Positions 48,353 to 58,121 of a DNA stretch of 64,000 bases are shown piece after piece. The notes below the pieces were generated by a model. The model searched no databases. It saw only the letters and a program-made list of their open reading frames with translations, and was not told the origin of the DNA. The stretch is taken from NCBI RefSeq assembly GCF_900109705.1, contig NZ_FOAI01000008.1, forward strand, positions 62,001-126,000, written 5' to 3'. A program made the translations under genes and the position numbers. The DNA is from Roseivivax marinus. GTDB taxonomy: Bacteria > Pseudomonadota > Alphaproteobacteria > Rhodobacterales > Rhodobacteraceae. Positions within the stretch are counted from its first letter, which is position 1, and every line of letters begins with the position of its first letter.

Positions 48353-48838
48353 TCAGTCCGCCTCGACACCGAGCGCGGAGGCGAGAAGCCCCAGGGCATG
48401 ATCCCGCGCCGCTTCGCGGACCTGCGCGCGGCCGAGCGCGCCGAATTCGACCGTCTCGGTCGTCACGCCCACCGGGCCGGCAAGCCCGAAGCAGACGCGC
48501 CCCTCGGGCTTCGTCTCGGACCCGCCGGGGCCTGCGATCCCGCTGATCGACACCGCGATGTCGGCCCGCGCCGCGTCGCGCGCGCCGACAGCCATCTCGT
48601 GGACGACCGGTTCGGACACAGCGCCGTTCGCCTCCAGGGTGGCCGGTGAAACGCCCAGCATCTCGGCCTTCGCAGCGTTGGAGTAGGTGACGAAGCCGCG
48701 CTCGAAGACGGCCGAGCTGCCCGCCACGTCCGTCAGCGCCGCCGCGACCATGCCGCCGGTGCAGGACTCGGCGGTGGTCACCGTCAGTCCGCGGGCCGTG
48801 GCGGCCTTGCGGATCGCCTCTGCGAGGTTCGCGCTCAC
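48353..48838 (-). CDS. pncC: CinA C-terminal domain protein / nicotinamide-nucleotide amidase PncC
   Basis: A 161-residue CinA C-terminal domain: TTAESCTGGMVAAALTDVAG and SISGIAGPGGSETKPEG are the conserved motifs. The domain deamidates nicotinamide mononucleotide in pyridine-nucleotide salvage. It is the stand-alone form without the N-terminal molybdopterin-like domain. GTG start overlaps the pgpA stop by four bases (GTGA); last gene of the ispD-ispF-pgpA-pncC run. Confidence 0.9.
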   Translation of the reverse strand: MSANLAEAIRKAATARGLTVTTAESCTGGMVAAALTDVAGSSAVFERGFVTYSNAAKAEMLGVSPATLEANGAVSEPVVHEMAVGARDAARADIAVSISGIAGPGGSETKPEGRVCFGLAGPVGVTTETVEFGALGRAQVREAARDHALGLLASALGVEAD

Positions 48839-49323
48839 ATGAACACCACGTGCCAGACGGCGCCGAGAAAGAACGTCGCCAGCGCCGCGAAGGCGCCCGC
48901 CACCAGGTCGTCGAGCATCACGCCCCAGGCTCCGCCCATGCGGTCGGCCCGGCCCACCAGCCAAGGCTTCCAGATGTCGAAGAGGCGGAAGAAGACAAAT
49001 CCCGCGACCCAGCCCGGCCACAGCGCGAGAACGTCCACGCCCGCGAAGCTCGCCCCGTAAGCCACTGGAAACAGGGCGATCCACTGGCCCGCCACCTCGT
49101 CGATGACGATTTCACCCGGGTCCTTCTCAGCCGACCCGGCAGTCGCCGCGCGGATCACCGGGACGCCCCCCAGGGCCACGAGGACGGTCGCGAGAGAGGT
49201 CAGCCAGACGTCCCCCGCGACGTAGAGGCACCAGAACAGCGGCAGCGCCGCCAGCGATCCCCATGTGCCGGGGGCGGGGCGGATGAGCCCCACGCCGAAC
49301 AATGTCGCGACGAACCGGCTCAT
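48835..49323 (-). CDS. pgpA: Phosphatidylglycerophosphatase A
   Basis: A 162-residue membrane enzyme that dephosphorylates phosphatidylglycerol phosphate. [33 protein letters not shown] and the C-terminal [13 protein letters not shown] carry the conserved acidic residues of PgpA. Membrane segments lie near 22-55, 85-115 and 142-160. It overlaps ispF (ATGA) and pncC (GTGA). Confidence 0.92.
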   Translation of the reverse strand: MSRFVATLFGVGLIRPAPGTWGSLAALPLFWCLYVAGDVWLTSLATVLVALGGVPVIRAATAGSAEKDPGEIVIDEVAGQWIALFPVAYGASFAGVDVLALWPGWVAGFVFFRLFDIWKPWLVGRADRMGGAWGVMLDDLVAGAFAALATFFLGAVWHVVFM

Positions 49324-49799
49324 GCCGACACCAGCGCGCACGTGGCCAGCGCGGCGATGCCCTCGGACCGGCCGGTGAAGCCCAGCCGCTCGGAGGTCGT
49401 GGCCTTGACCGACAGCCGGTCGAGGTCGCAGCCCACGATCCCGGCCATGACCTTGCGCATCCGTGCCGCGTGGGGACCGATCTTGGGGGCCTCGCAGACG
49501 ATGGTCACGTCGATATTGGAGATGCTGTAGCCGCGCGCCTGCGCCATTTCGGCCGCGTGACGCAGGAAGACGTGGCTCTCTGCGCCCTTCCATTGCGGGT
49601 CCGAGGGCGGAAAATGCGTGCCGATGTCGCCCTCGGCGAGCGCGCCGTAGATGGCGTCCGTCGCGGCGTGCATCGCCACGTCGGCGTCCGAATGACCGAC
49701 GAGTCCCGCGTCGTGCGCCACGTGCACGCCGCAGAGCGTCACCCCGTCGCCCGGCCCGAAGGCGTGGACGTCAAATCCGTTGCCGAAGCGTATGTCCAT
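49320..49799 (-). CDS. ispF: 2-C-methyl-D-erythritol 2,4-cyclodiphosphate synthase
   Basis: A 159-residue MEP-pathway enzyme. Zinc ligands lie in FDVHAFG at the N terminus and in the [15 protein letters not shown] segment; the [20 protein letters not shown] tail is typical. ATG at 49799 gives the standard family start. The gene overlaps ispD by 29 bases, in a different frame. Confidence 0.94.
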   Translation of the reverse strand: MDIRFGNGFDVHAFGPGDGVTLCGVHVAHDAGLVGHSDADVAMHAATDAIYGALAEGDIGTHFPPSDPQWKGAESHVFLRHAAEMAQARGYSISNIDVTIVCEAPKIGPHAARMRKVMAGIVGCDLDRLSVKATTSERLGFTGRSEGIAALATCALVSA

Positions 49800-50454
49800 C
49801 CATGGTCTCCAGAATGCGTGCGGCACGGTCGAAATCGTCCGGGCCGGTAATCTTCAGATTGTCCTCGGCGCCCGCGACGATCGCCACGTCGATGCCGGCC
49901 ATGCGCGCGACCTCCACGTCGTCGGCGGCGCCGCCGGGGTGCGCGAGATGCGCGTCGAGGATCGCGCGAAAGCGGAAGCCCTGCGGGGTCTGCGCGCGGA
50001 ACAGCCCCTCGCGTCGTGCCGTTCCGCCGACTCGGCCCTCGGGCGTCGCCTGCCAGAGGGCGTCGGTCACCGGAAGGCCCGGCGCGGCGCCCGGCACGGT
50101 CTCCAGCGCTGCGACCACCCGGTCGATGACCGCACGGGGCACGCAAGGACGTGCGACGTCGTGGATCAGCACCACGTCCGGGGCCGCAGCCGTCAGCGCC
50201 TCGAGACCCGCGCGCACCGATGCCGCACGGTCCGCCCCCCCAGCGATCAGGCGGACGGGCAGGGCGCCGATGGCCTCCTCCGCCGCCGCGCGATCATCGG
50301 GGTGGATCACGAGCGCGATCTCGTCCATGTGGGAAAACCGCGACAGGGTCCATTCGGTCACCGTGCGTCCGGCCACCGGGCGCCACTGCTTGGGCAGGTC
50401 GCCCCCGGCGCGCGTGCCGCGTCCGGCGGCGACGATGAGGGCGGCCTGTCGCAT
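49771..50454 (-). CDS. ispD: 2-C-methyl-D-erythritol 4-phosphate cytidylyltransferase
   Basis: A 227-residue nucleotidyltransferase of the MEP pathway that makes CDP-methylerythritol. The CTP-binding loop [20 protein letters not shown] and the [11 protein letters not shown] and RAQTPQGFR motifs are intact. ATG at 50454 is preferred over the adjacent GTG at 50457. IspD and IspF are separate here, although many alphaproteobacteria have an IspDF fusion; the 29-base overlap keeps them adjacent. Confidence 0.93.
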   Translation of the reverse strand: MRQAALIVAAGRGTRAGGDLPKQWRPVAGRTVTEWTLSRFSHMDEIALVIHPDDRAAAEEAIGALPVRLIAGGADRAASVRAGLEALTAAAPDVVLIHDVARPCVPRAVIDRVVAALETVPGAAPGLPVTDALWQATPEGRVGGTARREGLFRAQTPQGFRFRAILDAHLAHPGGAADDVEVARMAGIDVAIVAGAEDNLKITGPDDFDRAARILETMDGHTLRQRI

Positions 50455-50637
50455 CACGGATCCCGCTGTCGTCGTTCGCCATTTCTGTAGGCGCTGGCCC
50501 GCGGGGGTGCAATGCGAGGCGGCGATATGATTAAAAATTGGGCGTTCGCCAAGAAAGCGGTCGCTTATGCCCCGCCGGAGAATTGAATGCCGCCCGAACG
50601 CGCGGTAGCGGAAACTTAATGCACAAGGAATGATTGC

Positions 50638-51621
50638 TTGAGCGCCACCCTCGACACCCTCCGCCTGAACGATCCGGTGCTGCTCGCGCCGCTCGCCGGC
50701 ATCACCGACCTACCGTTCCGCACGCTCGTGTCGCGGTTCGGAGCAGGGCTCGTGGTGTCGGAGATGATAGCGAGCCAGGAGATGGTCGAAGGCAAGTGGG
50801 CCGTGCGCGAGAAGGCCGAGTTGGGCCTCGGCGCGGCGCGGACATCGGTGCAGCTCGCGGGGCGGGATCCCCACTGGATGGCCGAGGCCGCACGCATGGT
50901 CGAGGCGAACGGCGCCGCGATCATCGACATCAACATGGGCTGCCCGGCCAAGAAGGTGGTCGGCGGCTATTCGGGTTCGGCGCTGCTGCGCGATCTCGAC
51001 CACGCCCAGCGGCTGATCGAGGCGGTGGCCGGTGCGGTATCCGTGCCGGTCACCCTCAAGACGCGGCTCGGATGGGACGCCGATTGCCTGAACGCCCCGG
51101 ACCTCGCGCGACGCGCGGAAGGCGCGGGCGTCGCGATGATCGTGATCCACGGCCGGACCCGCTGCCAGTTCTACAAGGGCCGGGCCGATTGGGCTGCGAT
51201 CCGGAACGTGAAGGATGCCGTGCAAATCCCAGTCATTGCGAACGGAGATATCGTAGACGCGGCTTCTGCCCGGACCGCCCTCGCAACCTCGGGCGCGGAT
51301 GGCGTGATGATCGGCCGCGGCGCGCAGGGCCGCCCATGGGAACTGGCGCGCGTCGCCGCGGCGCTCTGCGGCCGACCGGTTCCGGACGCACCCGAAGGAA
51401 ACGAATTTCTGGACGTGGTATCAGAGCATTACGAAGCGATGCTAAGCTTTTATGGCGCCGATCTCGGCATCCGCGTCGCACGCAAGCACCTGGGCTGGTA
51501 CATGGACGGCCGCGGTGTGTCGGGCGATCTGCGCCGCCGGATCCTGACCGAACGCGCCCCGTTGGAGGTCCGCGCCATGCTGCCCGACGCGCTTCTCGTG
51601 CCCGAGAGGGCCGCAGCATGA
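50638..51621 (+). CDS. dusB: tRNA-dihydrouridine synthase DusB (NifR3)
   Basis: A 327-residue FMN enzyme that reduces uridines in t[32 protein letters not shown] (catalytic C102) and [11 protein letters not shown]. It starts at TTG, chosen because AAGGA lies eight bases upstream and no ATG precedes the conserved N terminus. First gene of dusB-ntrB-ntrC; in Rhodobacter it is called nifR3. The ntrB ATG overlaps its stop by four bases. Confidence 0.92.
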   Translation: MSATLDTLRLNDPVLLAPLAGITDLPFRTLVSRFGAGLVVSEMIASQEMVEGKWAVREKAELGLGAARTSVQLAGRDPHWMAEAARMVEANGAAIIDINMGCPAKKVVGGYSGSALLRDLDHAQRLIEAVAGAVSVPVTLKTRLGWDADCLNAPDLARRAEGAGVAMIVIHGRTRCQFYKGRADWAAIRNVKDAVQIPVIANGDIVDAASARTALATSGADGVMIGRGAQGRPWELARVAAALCGRPVPDAPEGNEFLDVVSEHYEAMLSFYGADLGIRVARKHLGWYMDGRGVSGDLRRRILTERAPLEVRAMLPDALLVPERAAA

Positions 51622-52703
51622 ACGAAGCCACCGAGGGCGCGATCTGGTCGTCGCTGCCGATCCCGGCCATCCTCATCGACGCGCGCGACCGCATCGCGGA
51701 CATGAACCCGGCGGCCGAGGACTTCATGAACAACTCGGCCAAATGGCTGCTTGGCCAGCCGGTGTGGGACAGGCTTGCCGTGGATGCGCCGCTGGAAGGA
51801 AGCCTCGAACGCGCTCGGGCGCAGGGCACGCCGCTCTTCGTCAACGACGTGGACGTGGGTACCGGCGCGCGGCCGCCGCTCGTGGCCTCGCTGCACATCG
51901 CGCCGGTCTCGGGCAGCCCGGGCTGGATGGTCATGCTGATTTCGCCGCGCGAACTGGCGGGCCGGATGACCCAGAGCCATTCGGTGAAGTCCGCGGCCAA
52001 GTCCGCCATCGGCATGGCCGAGATGCTGGCCCACGAGATCAAGAATCCGCTCGCCGGGATCGCAGGGGCGGCGCAACTGCTGTCGATGAACCTCGGCAAG
52101 GAGGACCTCGAGCTTACCGACCTGATCGTCGCCGAGACCCGGCGGATCGTGAAGCTTCTCGAGCAGGTCGAGCAGTTCGGGAATCTCTCGCCACCCGAGA
52201 AGCGCGCCGTGAACCTGCACGACGTCCTGGACCGGGCGCGGCGTTCGGCGCAGCTGGGCTTTGGCGCTCACATGAAGTTCGTCGAGGACTACGACCCCTC
52301 GCTACCGTTGGCCTGGGGCGACCCGGACCAGATGCTTCAGGTTGTGCTGAACCTAGTGAAGAACGCCTCGGAAGCCGCTGATCCGAAAGCCGGTGGAACG
52401 ATCCGCTTGCGGACGTTCTACGAACACAGCTTCCGCCTGCGCCGGGCCGACGGCACCGGCCAGGTGGTGCCGCTTCAGGTCGAGATCGTCGACGACGGTC
52501 CCGGCCTGCCGCCCGATATCAAGGGCGACATCTTCGATCCGTTCGTCTCGGGCAAGGAGAATGGCACGGGGCTCGGCCTCGCGCTGGTCTCCAAGATCGT
52601 GTCCGACCACGACGGCTGGATCGCCGTAGATTCTGTGCCGGGACAGACGCGCTTTCGCATTTCGCTGCCGCGCGCCCCCCGCGATGCCAAGGAGACTGAC
52701 TGA
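51618..52703 (+). CDS. ntrB: Nitrogen regulation sensor histidine kinase NtrB
   Basis: A 361-residue soluble kinase: PAS-like sensor (about 5-120), HisKA with phospho-His H139 ([12 protein letters not shown]) and an ATPase domain (about 235-350; [27 protein letters not shown]). It reads nitrogen status through PII and phosphorylates NtrC. Coupled on both sides: ATGA with dusB, TGATG with ntrC. Confidence 0.94.
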   Translation: MNEATEGAIWSSLPIPAILIDARDRIADMNPAAEDFMNNSAKWLLGQPVWDRLAVDAPLEGSLERARAQGTPLFVNDVDVGTGARPPLVASLHIAPVSGSPGWMVMLISPRELAGRMTQSHSVKSAAKSAIGMAEMLAHEIKNPLAGIAGAAQLLSMNLGKEDLELTDLIVAETRRIVKLLEQVEQFGNLSPPEKRAVNLHDVLDRARRSAQLGFGAHMKFVEDYDPSLPLAWGDPDQMLQVVLNLVKNASEAADPKAGGTIRLRTFYEHSFRLRRADGTGQVVPLQVEIVDDGPGLPPDIKGDIFDPFVSGKENGTGLGLALVSKIVSDHDGWIAVDSVPGQTRFRISLPRAPRDAKETD

Positions 52704-54073
52704 TGGACGGCACGGTTCTTGTCGCCGACGACGACCGCACGATCCGCACGGTGCTGACGCAAGCACTGACCCGTGCGGGCTGCAAGGTTCACGCGACCTC
52801 GTCACTGACCACGCTGATGCGCTGGGTCGGCGAGGGAAAGGGCGACGTGGTGATCTCGGACGTGGTCATGCCGGACGGCAACGGCCTGGAAATGCTGCCG
52901 AAGATCCAGCATGACCGGCCCGATCTGCCGGTCATCGTGATCTCGGCCCAGAACACGATCATGACGGCGATCCAGGCGGCCGAGGCGGAGGCCTACGACT
53001 ACCTGCCGAAGCCTTTCGATCTGCCGGACCTTATGAAGCGTACCGCCCGGGCGCTGGAGAACCGCAACCGCGCCCCCCGGCGCGAGGAACCCGCCCTTGG
53101 CGCCGACGCCCCGGACGAGTTGCCGCTTGTCGGCAAGACGCCGGCAATGCAGGCGCTGTACCGGCTCGTCGCGAAAGTGATGAACACGGATTTGCCGGTG
53201 CTGGTCTGTGGTGAAAGCGGGACCGGCAAGTCATTGATCGCGAAAACCATTCACGATTTCTCGGACCGCCGCACGCTGCCCTTCATCACCGCCACCGCGG
53301 CGGACCTGTCCGACATCGAGGGTCCGGCGCGGGTTCTGGCGCGCGTCAAGGGCGGCACGCTTCTGATCGACGAGATCGCCGACATCGACGAAGAGGTGCA
53401 GGCCCGGATCGTGCGGATGATGGATGGCCCCGGCGATCACGTGCCACGCTTCATGGCGACCTCGCAGACCGACCTCGCCCACGCGATGGAGGAGGGCAGG
53501 GTGCGCCGGGATCTCTACTACCGTCTGTCCGGCGCCACGATTCTCGTGCCGTCGCTGCGGGAACGGGTGGAGGACATCGCGCTCCTGACCGACCATTTCC
53601 TCGCTCGTGTGGAACGGGAGGGCGGACCGAAGCGCTGGCTGTCCGACGACGCGGCCGAGCTTTTCCGCGCCTATTCCTGGCCGGGCAACGTGCGCCAGCT
53701 CGAGAACTCGGTGCGGCGCCTGTCGTTGACCAGCCGCGCCGACGAGATCACCCGCAACGAGGTCGAAGCGGTTCTGGGGAACCAGCCCGAGACCGGCCCG
53801 ATCCTCAAGGGCGGAGATGCCGAGAAGCTGTCGACCTCGGTCGCGCGGCACCTGCGGCGCTACTTCGACCTGCACGGCGCGATGCTGCCACCGCCGGGGC
53901 TTTACGCGCGTATCCTGCGCGAGGTGGAGGCGCCGCTGATCGAGATCGCGCTCGATGCCACGGGCGGAAACCAGGCCAAGTGCGCCGACCTTCTGGGCAT
54001 CAACCGGAATACGCTTCGCAAGAAAATCACCGATCTCGATATTCGCGTGACACGACGCCGGAAGTTGATGTAA
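52703..54073 (+). CDS. ntrC: Nitrogen response regulator NtrC, without GAFTGA loop
   Basis: A 456-residue AAA+ response regulator: receiver with D53, Walker A GESGTGKS (170-177), Walker B LLIDEIAD (220-227) and a C-terminal Fis-type HTH ([20 protein letters not shown]). The stretch where other NtrC proteins carry L1 loop GAFTGA (between residues 200 and 218) is shortened and the motif is absent. Rhodobacter capsulatus NtrC shares this loss and activates the housekeeping polymerase rather than sigma-54, so the same is expected here. Confidence 0.93.
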   Translation: MDGTVLVADDDRTIRTVLTQALTRAGCKVHATSSLTTLMRWVGEGKGDVVISDVVMPDGNGLEMLPKIQHDRPDLPVIVISAQNTIMTAIQAAEAEAYDYLPKPFDLPDLMKRTARALENRNRAPRREEPALGADAPDELPLVGKTPAMQALYRLVAKVMNTDLPVLVCGESGTGKSLIAKTIHDFSDRRTLPFITATAADLSDIEGPARVLARVKGGTLLIDEIADIDEEVQARIVRMMDGPGDHVPRFMATSQTDLAHAMEEGRVRRDLYYRLSGATILVPSLRERVEDIALLTDHFLARVEREGGPKRWLSDDAAELFRAYSWPGNVRQLENSVRRLSLTSRADEITRNEVEAVLGNQPETGPILKGGDAEKLSTSVARHLRRYFDLHGAMLPPPGLYARILREVEAPLIEIALDATGGNQAKCADLLGINRNTLRKKITDLDIRVTRRRKLM

Positions 54074-54109
54074 AACCGCAACAGAACCGTGGCCCCATCG
54101 CTTCAGGCG

Positions 54110-56446
54110 ATGGAGAGACCACAACATAAGGCGGTTGGCCGCGTCACGCGGCCCAAAAGGGCGGGGGTGGTTGTGGCCACTCGGGCACGAGGTATCGACT
54201 GGTCGCGTCTCAGCAGACTGCGCCGCAAGCGGCGCGTGCAGAACGCGGCGACCATGGGACTGGTCCTTCTGGGCCCCGTTCTCGCCATCGCGACCTACGC
54301 GGTGCTGGGGCCGCTGGACCACGGGTCGGCCCAGTCGACGCCGCTGCGCCTGATCCTTCTGGCCGATCTGGTCTACGTCCTGCTGCTGGCGGCGCTGGTG
54401 CTGAACCGGGTGGCCAAGATGGTCTCGGCCCGGCGCGCCCAATCCGCCGGCTCGCGCCTGCACCTGCGGCTGACCGGGGTCTTCGCGCTGATGGCGCTGC
54501 TCCCGACGATCACGGTGGCGGTGTTCGGCGTCCTCACGATCAACTTTGGCCTGGAGACGTGGTTCTCGACCCGTGTGCAGAACGTGGTCGGCGCATCGCT
54601 GGAAGCCGCCGAGAGCTATGAAAGCGAACACCGCGCCGACCTCGCGCAGGATGCTCGCGCGCTGGCCCAGTTCCTCGACGCCAACCGGCGGGCCGCGCCG
54701 CTCCTGGCAGAGGACGGATTGCGACAACTTCTGGCCTCGGGACAAACGCAGATCCAGCGCGGCCTGTCCGAGGCTTACATTATCGACGGTGCAGGCGAGA
54801 TCGTGGCGCGCGGGGAGGAATCCTACCGGTTCTACTACGAAGAGCCGGACGCGACCCAGTTCTCGGCTGCCGAGGCAGACGGCATCGCGCTGATCCCCGA
54901 CTGGGACAATGACGAGTTCCGAGCGCTGGTCCCTCTGGAGGCGTTCTTCGACCGCTACCTTTACGTGACGCGGGCAGTGGACGGCGGAATCCTCAACCTG
55001 CTCGACAACACGCAGGAGACTGCACGTTTCTACCAGCAACAGGAAAGCGAGCGGGGCCGGAGGCTGTTCGACTTCGCTCTGCTCTACCTCGGCTTCGCGG
55101 TCCTGCTGATCCTCGCGGCCACCTGGCTGGGCCTGTGGTTCGCAGAGCGCCTGGCCCGTCCCGTGGGACGGCTCGCCGGGGCCGCGCAGCAGGTGGGCAA
55201 CGGCGATCTGGACGTGCAGGTGAAGGAGGACGAGGGCGATGACGAGATCGCCATGCTCGGCCGCTACTTCAACCAGATGACTCGCCAGCTGAAGGGCCAG
55301 CGCGACCGGCTGCTGGAGAACACCCGCCAGATCGAGCGGCGCCAGCGCCTCTTCGACTCGGTGCTGTCGTCGGTCACCTCCGGCGTGGCGGGGCTGGATT
55401 CTCGCGGTCGCGTGTCCTTCGTGAACCGCTCGGCCGAACGGCTGCTCGAGTGGCAGGAGGAGAACGAGAATCTCCCGATCCACGTGGCGGTGCCCGAGTT
55501 CGGCGCGCTTTTCGACCGCCTGCAGGACACCGGCGCCGAGGTCGTTCAGGAAGAGGTGAAGGTCAGTCGAGAGGGCCGGCTCGAGCATCTGCTGGTTCGC
55601 ATGGCGACCCGGCGGCGCGAGAGCGGCAGCCTCGAGGGATACGTGATCGCCTTCGACGACGTGACCGACCTCGTCTCGGCGCAGCGTCTCGCGGCCTGGG
55701 GCGACGTCGCCCGTCGCATCGCCCACGAGATCAAGAACCCGTTGACGCCGATCCAGCTTTCGGCCGAGCGCATCAACCGGCGCTATCGCCGCGGTCTCGA
55801 CGAAGAAGATGCGGCGCGACTCGACCAGCTGACCGAGGTGATCGTGCGCCAGACCAACGACCTGCGCCGGATCGTCGACGAGTTCTCCAAGTTCGCGCGG
55901 ATGCCCGAACCGCAGCGGCGCGACGAGGACCTCGTGGCTCTCCTGCGCGGCACGGCGCTGCTGCAGGAAAGCGGCCAGCCGGACGTGAGCTTCGACATCG
56001 AGTTGCCCGACACGGAGGTCTCCGCGTCGCTCGACGGCACGATGATAAGCCAGGCGCTGACCAACCTCATCAAGAACGCGGGCGAGGCCATCGAGAGTCT
56101 GACCGAGCGCGGCGACGCCCCCGAGGGCCACGTCCCCACGATTCGCGTTGCCATGAGCATCGACGAGGGCATGGCCGAGATCCGGATCATCGACAACGGC
56201 GTGGGCCTTCCCGAGGACCGCGCGCGGCTCTTCGAGCCCTACGTGACGACCCGCGACAAGGGCACCGGCCTCGGCCTGCCCATCGTCAAGAAGATCATCG
56301 AGGAACACGGCGGCACCCTGTCGCTGGAAGACGCGCCCGCGCCGGTGACCGGCCAGCGGGGCGCGATGGCTCTGGTGCGTCTGCCTGTGGACCCGTCGGC
56401 ATCCCCGACGGCGCGGGCCGCCGAGCGAGAAGAAGAAACGGTTTGA
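54110..56446 (+). CDS. ntrY: Membrane nitrogen/redox sensor histidine kinase NtrY
   Basis: A 778-residue kinase: three N-terminal membrane segments (about 48-66, 80-98, 121-143), a periplasmic domain, a fourth segment near 328-346, then HAMP, PAS, HisKA (predicted H539, [13 protein letters not shown]) and an ATPase domain (GTGLGLPIVKKI). NtrYX systems respond to nitrogen and oxygen/redox and affect the cell envelope. The start is uncertain: ATG 54110 has AGG close by, while an in-frame GTG at 54089 is possible. The ntrX start follows 16 bases after the stop. Confidence 0.9.
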   Translation: MERPQHKAVGRVTRPKRAGVVVATRARGIDWSRLSRLRRKRRVQNAATMGLVLLGPVLAIATYAVLGPLDHGSAQSTPLRLILLADLVYVLLLAALVLNRVAKMVSARRAQSAGSRLHLRLTGVFALMALLPTITVAVFGVLTINFGLETWFSTRVQNVVGASLEAAESYESEHRADLAQDARALAQFLDANRRAAPLLAEDGLRQLLASGQTQIQRGLSEAYIIDGAGEIVARGEESYRFYYEEPDATQFSAAEADGIALIPDWDNDEFRALVPLEAFFDRYLYVTRAVDGGILNLLDNTQETARFYQQQESERGRRLFDFALLYLGFAVLLILAATWLGLWFAERLARPVGRLAGAAQQVGNGDLDVQVKEDEGDDEIAMLGRYFNQMTRQLKGQRDRLLENTRQIERRQRLFDSVLSSVTSGVAGLDSRGRVSFVNRSAERLLEWQEENENLPIHVAVPEFGALFDRLQDTGAEVVQEEVKVSREGRLEHLLVRMATRRRESGSLEGYVIAFDDVTDLVSAQRLAAWGDVARRIAHEIKNPLTPIQLSAERINRRYRRGLDEEDAARLDQLTEVIVRQTNDLRRIVDEFSKFARMPEPQRRDEDLVALLRGTALLQESGQPDVSFDIELPDTEVSASLDGTMISQALTNLIKNAGEAIESLTERGDAPEGHVPTIRVAMSIDEGMAEIRIIDNGVGLPEDRARLFEPYVTTRDKGTGLGLPIVKKIIEEHGGTLSLEDAPAPVTGQRGAMALVRLPVDPSASPTARAAEREEETV

Positions 56447-56462
56447 GCAGAGGAGACGGGCG

Positions 56463-57887
56463 ATGGGCGACATCCTGATCGTCGACGACGAACGCGACAT
56501 CCGAGAGCTGATCGGTGACATCCTGGAGGACGAGGGATTCACCACCCGTCTGGCCGGGAACTCCGGCGAGGCGATGGCCGAGATCAATGGCGAACCGCCG
56601 GCGCTCATCATCCTCGACATCTGGCTGAAGGACAGCAAGATGGACGGGATCGACATCCTCAAGACGGTGAAGCGCGACAACCCGGACATTCCGGTGGTCA
56701 TCATCTCGGGACACGGCAACATCGAGATCGCGGTGGCCGCGATCAAGCAGGGCGCCTACGACTTCATCGAGAAGCCGTTCAACATCGACCAGCTCCTGGT
56801 GGTGATCCGCCGTGCGATGGAGACCGCGCGCCTGCGCCGCGAGAACCACTCTCTGAAGCGGCGAGAGACCCAGGCGGCCGAGATGATTGGCGACAGCCAC
56901 GCCTTCCGCGCCCTGGCGAGCCAGCTCGACAAGGTCACGCGCTCGAACGGGCGGGTGATGCTGACCGGTCCCGCGGGCGCCGGCAAGGAAGTCGCCGCCC
57001 GCTACATCCACGCCCGTTCGAACCGGGCGCAGGGGCCGTTCATCACGGTGAACTGCGCAGGCGTCACGCCCGAGACGATGGAAGAGACGCTGTTCGGCCG
57101 CGAAACCGCCGAACGCGGGGTGGAGCCGGGCCTTCTGGAGCAGGGCCACGGCGGCATCGTCTACTTCGACGAGGTTGCGGACATGCCGCACGGCACTCAG
57201 TCCAAGATCCTTCGCGTGCTGGTCGACCAGCAGTTCCAGCGTGTTGGCGGCTCGGACAAGGTGCGGGTGGACCTGCGCGTGATCTCATCCACCAACCGCG
57301 ACCTCGAGGCCGAAATCGCCGCAGGCCGCTTCCGGCAGGAGCTCTTTCACCGCCTGAACGTGGTGCCGATCGCGGTGCCGTCGCTCGAGGACCGGCGCGA
57401 CGACATTCCCCGCCTTGCGCGGCACTTCGTCGAGCAATGCCACAAGACCCAGGGCCTGCCGATGCGCGAGTTCAGCGAAGACGCGGTGGCGCTACTGCAG
57501 ACGATGGTGTGGCCGGGCAACGTCCGTCAGCTCAAGAACCTCGTGGAGCGGGTGCTGATCCTCGGGGAAGGCTCCGACGACATCGAGGCCCGCGAGTTGC
57601 CGCAGGACGGTCCGCGCGACACCGAGGAGGGCCGGGTGGTCCTGTCCGGCACGCTGGCCACCCTTCCGCTGCGCGAGGCCCGCGAGGCGTTCGAGCGCGA
57701 ATACCTGCTGACCCAGATCAACCGCTTTGGCGGAAACATCTCGCGCACGGCGAGCTTCGTCGGCATGGAGCGCTCGGCGCTGCACCGCAAGCTGAAGTCG
57801 CTGGGCGTCGTGACCTCTGCGAAGGGTGGCGCGCGTCTGGCGCAGGTGGACGAAGAAGAGGACGAGGCCGAACGGCAGGTCGGCTGA
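56463..57887 (+). CDS. ntrX: Response regulator NtrX
   Basis: A 474-residue AAA+ regulator: receiver with D52 (LIILDIWLKDS), a nucleotide site GPAGAGKE (169-176), Walker B IVYFDEVAD and a C-terminal Fis HTH (NRFGGNISRTASFVGMERSA). Like other alphaproteobacterial NtrX proteins it has no GAFTGA motif, so sigma-54 activation is unlikely. A Glu/Asp-rich tail ends the protein. Partner of NtrY; GGAG precedes the start. Confidence 0.93.
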   Translation: MGDILIVDDERDIRELIGDILEDEGFTTRLAGNSGEAMAEINGEPPALIILDIWLKDSKMDGIDILKTVKRDNPDIPVVIISGHGNIEIAVAAIKQGAYDFIEKPFNIDQLLVVIRRAMETARLRRENHSLKRRETQAAEMIGDSHAFRALASQLDKVTRSNGRVMLTGPAGAGKEVAARYIHARSNRAQGPFITVNCAGVTPETMEETLFGRETAERGVEPGLLEQGHGGIVYFDEVADMPHGTQSKILRVLVDQQFQRVGGSDKVRVDLRVISSTNRDLEAEIAAGRFRQELFHRLNVVPIAVPSLEDRRDDIPRLARHFVEQCHKTQGLPMREFSEDAVALLQTMVWPGNVRQLKNLVERVLILGEGSDDIEARELPQDGPRDTEEGRVVLSGTLATLPLREAREAFEREYLLTQINRFGGNISRTASFVGMERSALHRKLKSLGVVTSAKGGARLAQVDEEEDEAERQVG

Positions 57888-58121
57888 ACCGCCAGCCGCC
57901 GGTCCATGCGGGGCGGGCGGTGGCGCCTAAGCCTCCGTGCGGTCGGACGCGCCGTTGCGACGGTGCCCGGGGATCTCGGGGTGCCGCTCGCCCGGTGCTT
58001 CCCCTTCGGGCGTCCGGGCCGCCGCAGTGCCTTCACCACTCGTGTCCGCCGCCGCCCGAGATTGACCATCGTCGGGCAAGCTGTCAGACCACTCAGCCGG
58101 AACCCCTCGAAAAGGCGATCC
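57888..58121 (+). other. ntrX-trkA spacer
   Basis: 234 bases, very GC-rich, without a clear gene. Several short imperfect inverted repeats (GGTGCCCGGGG near 57961, CCCGGTGC near 57989) are visible, but no intrinsic terminator with a T-run. It probably holds the trkA promoter. Confidence 0.4.

Noticed and set aside
53231-56746. 1171-codon open frame on the minus strand opposite ntrC-ntrY
   Set aside because: It is the antisense shadow of genes with strong family matches. In GC-rich DNA with G/C third positions, stop codons become rare in the opposing frame; the translation has no domain and an odd composition.
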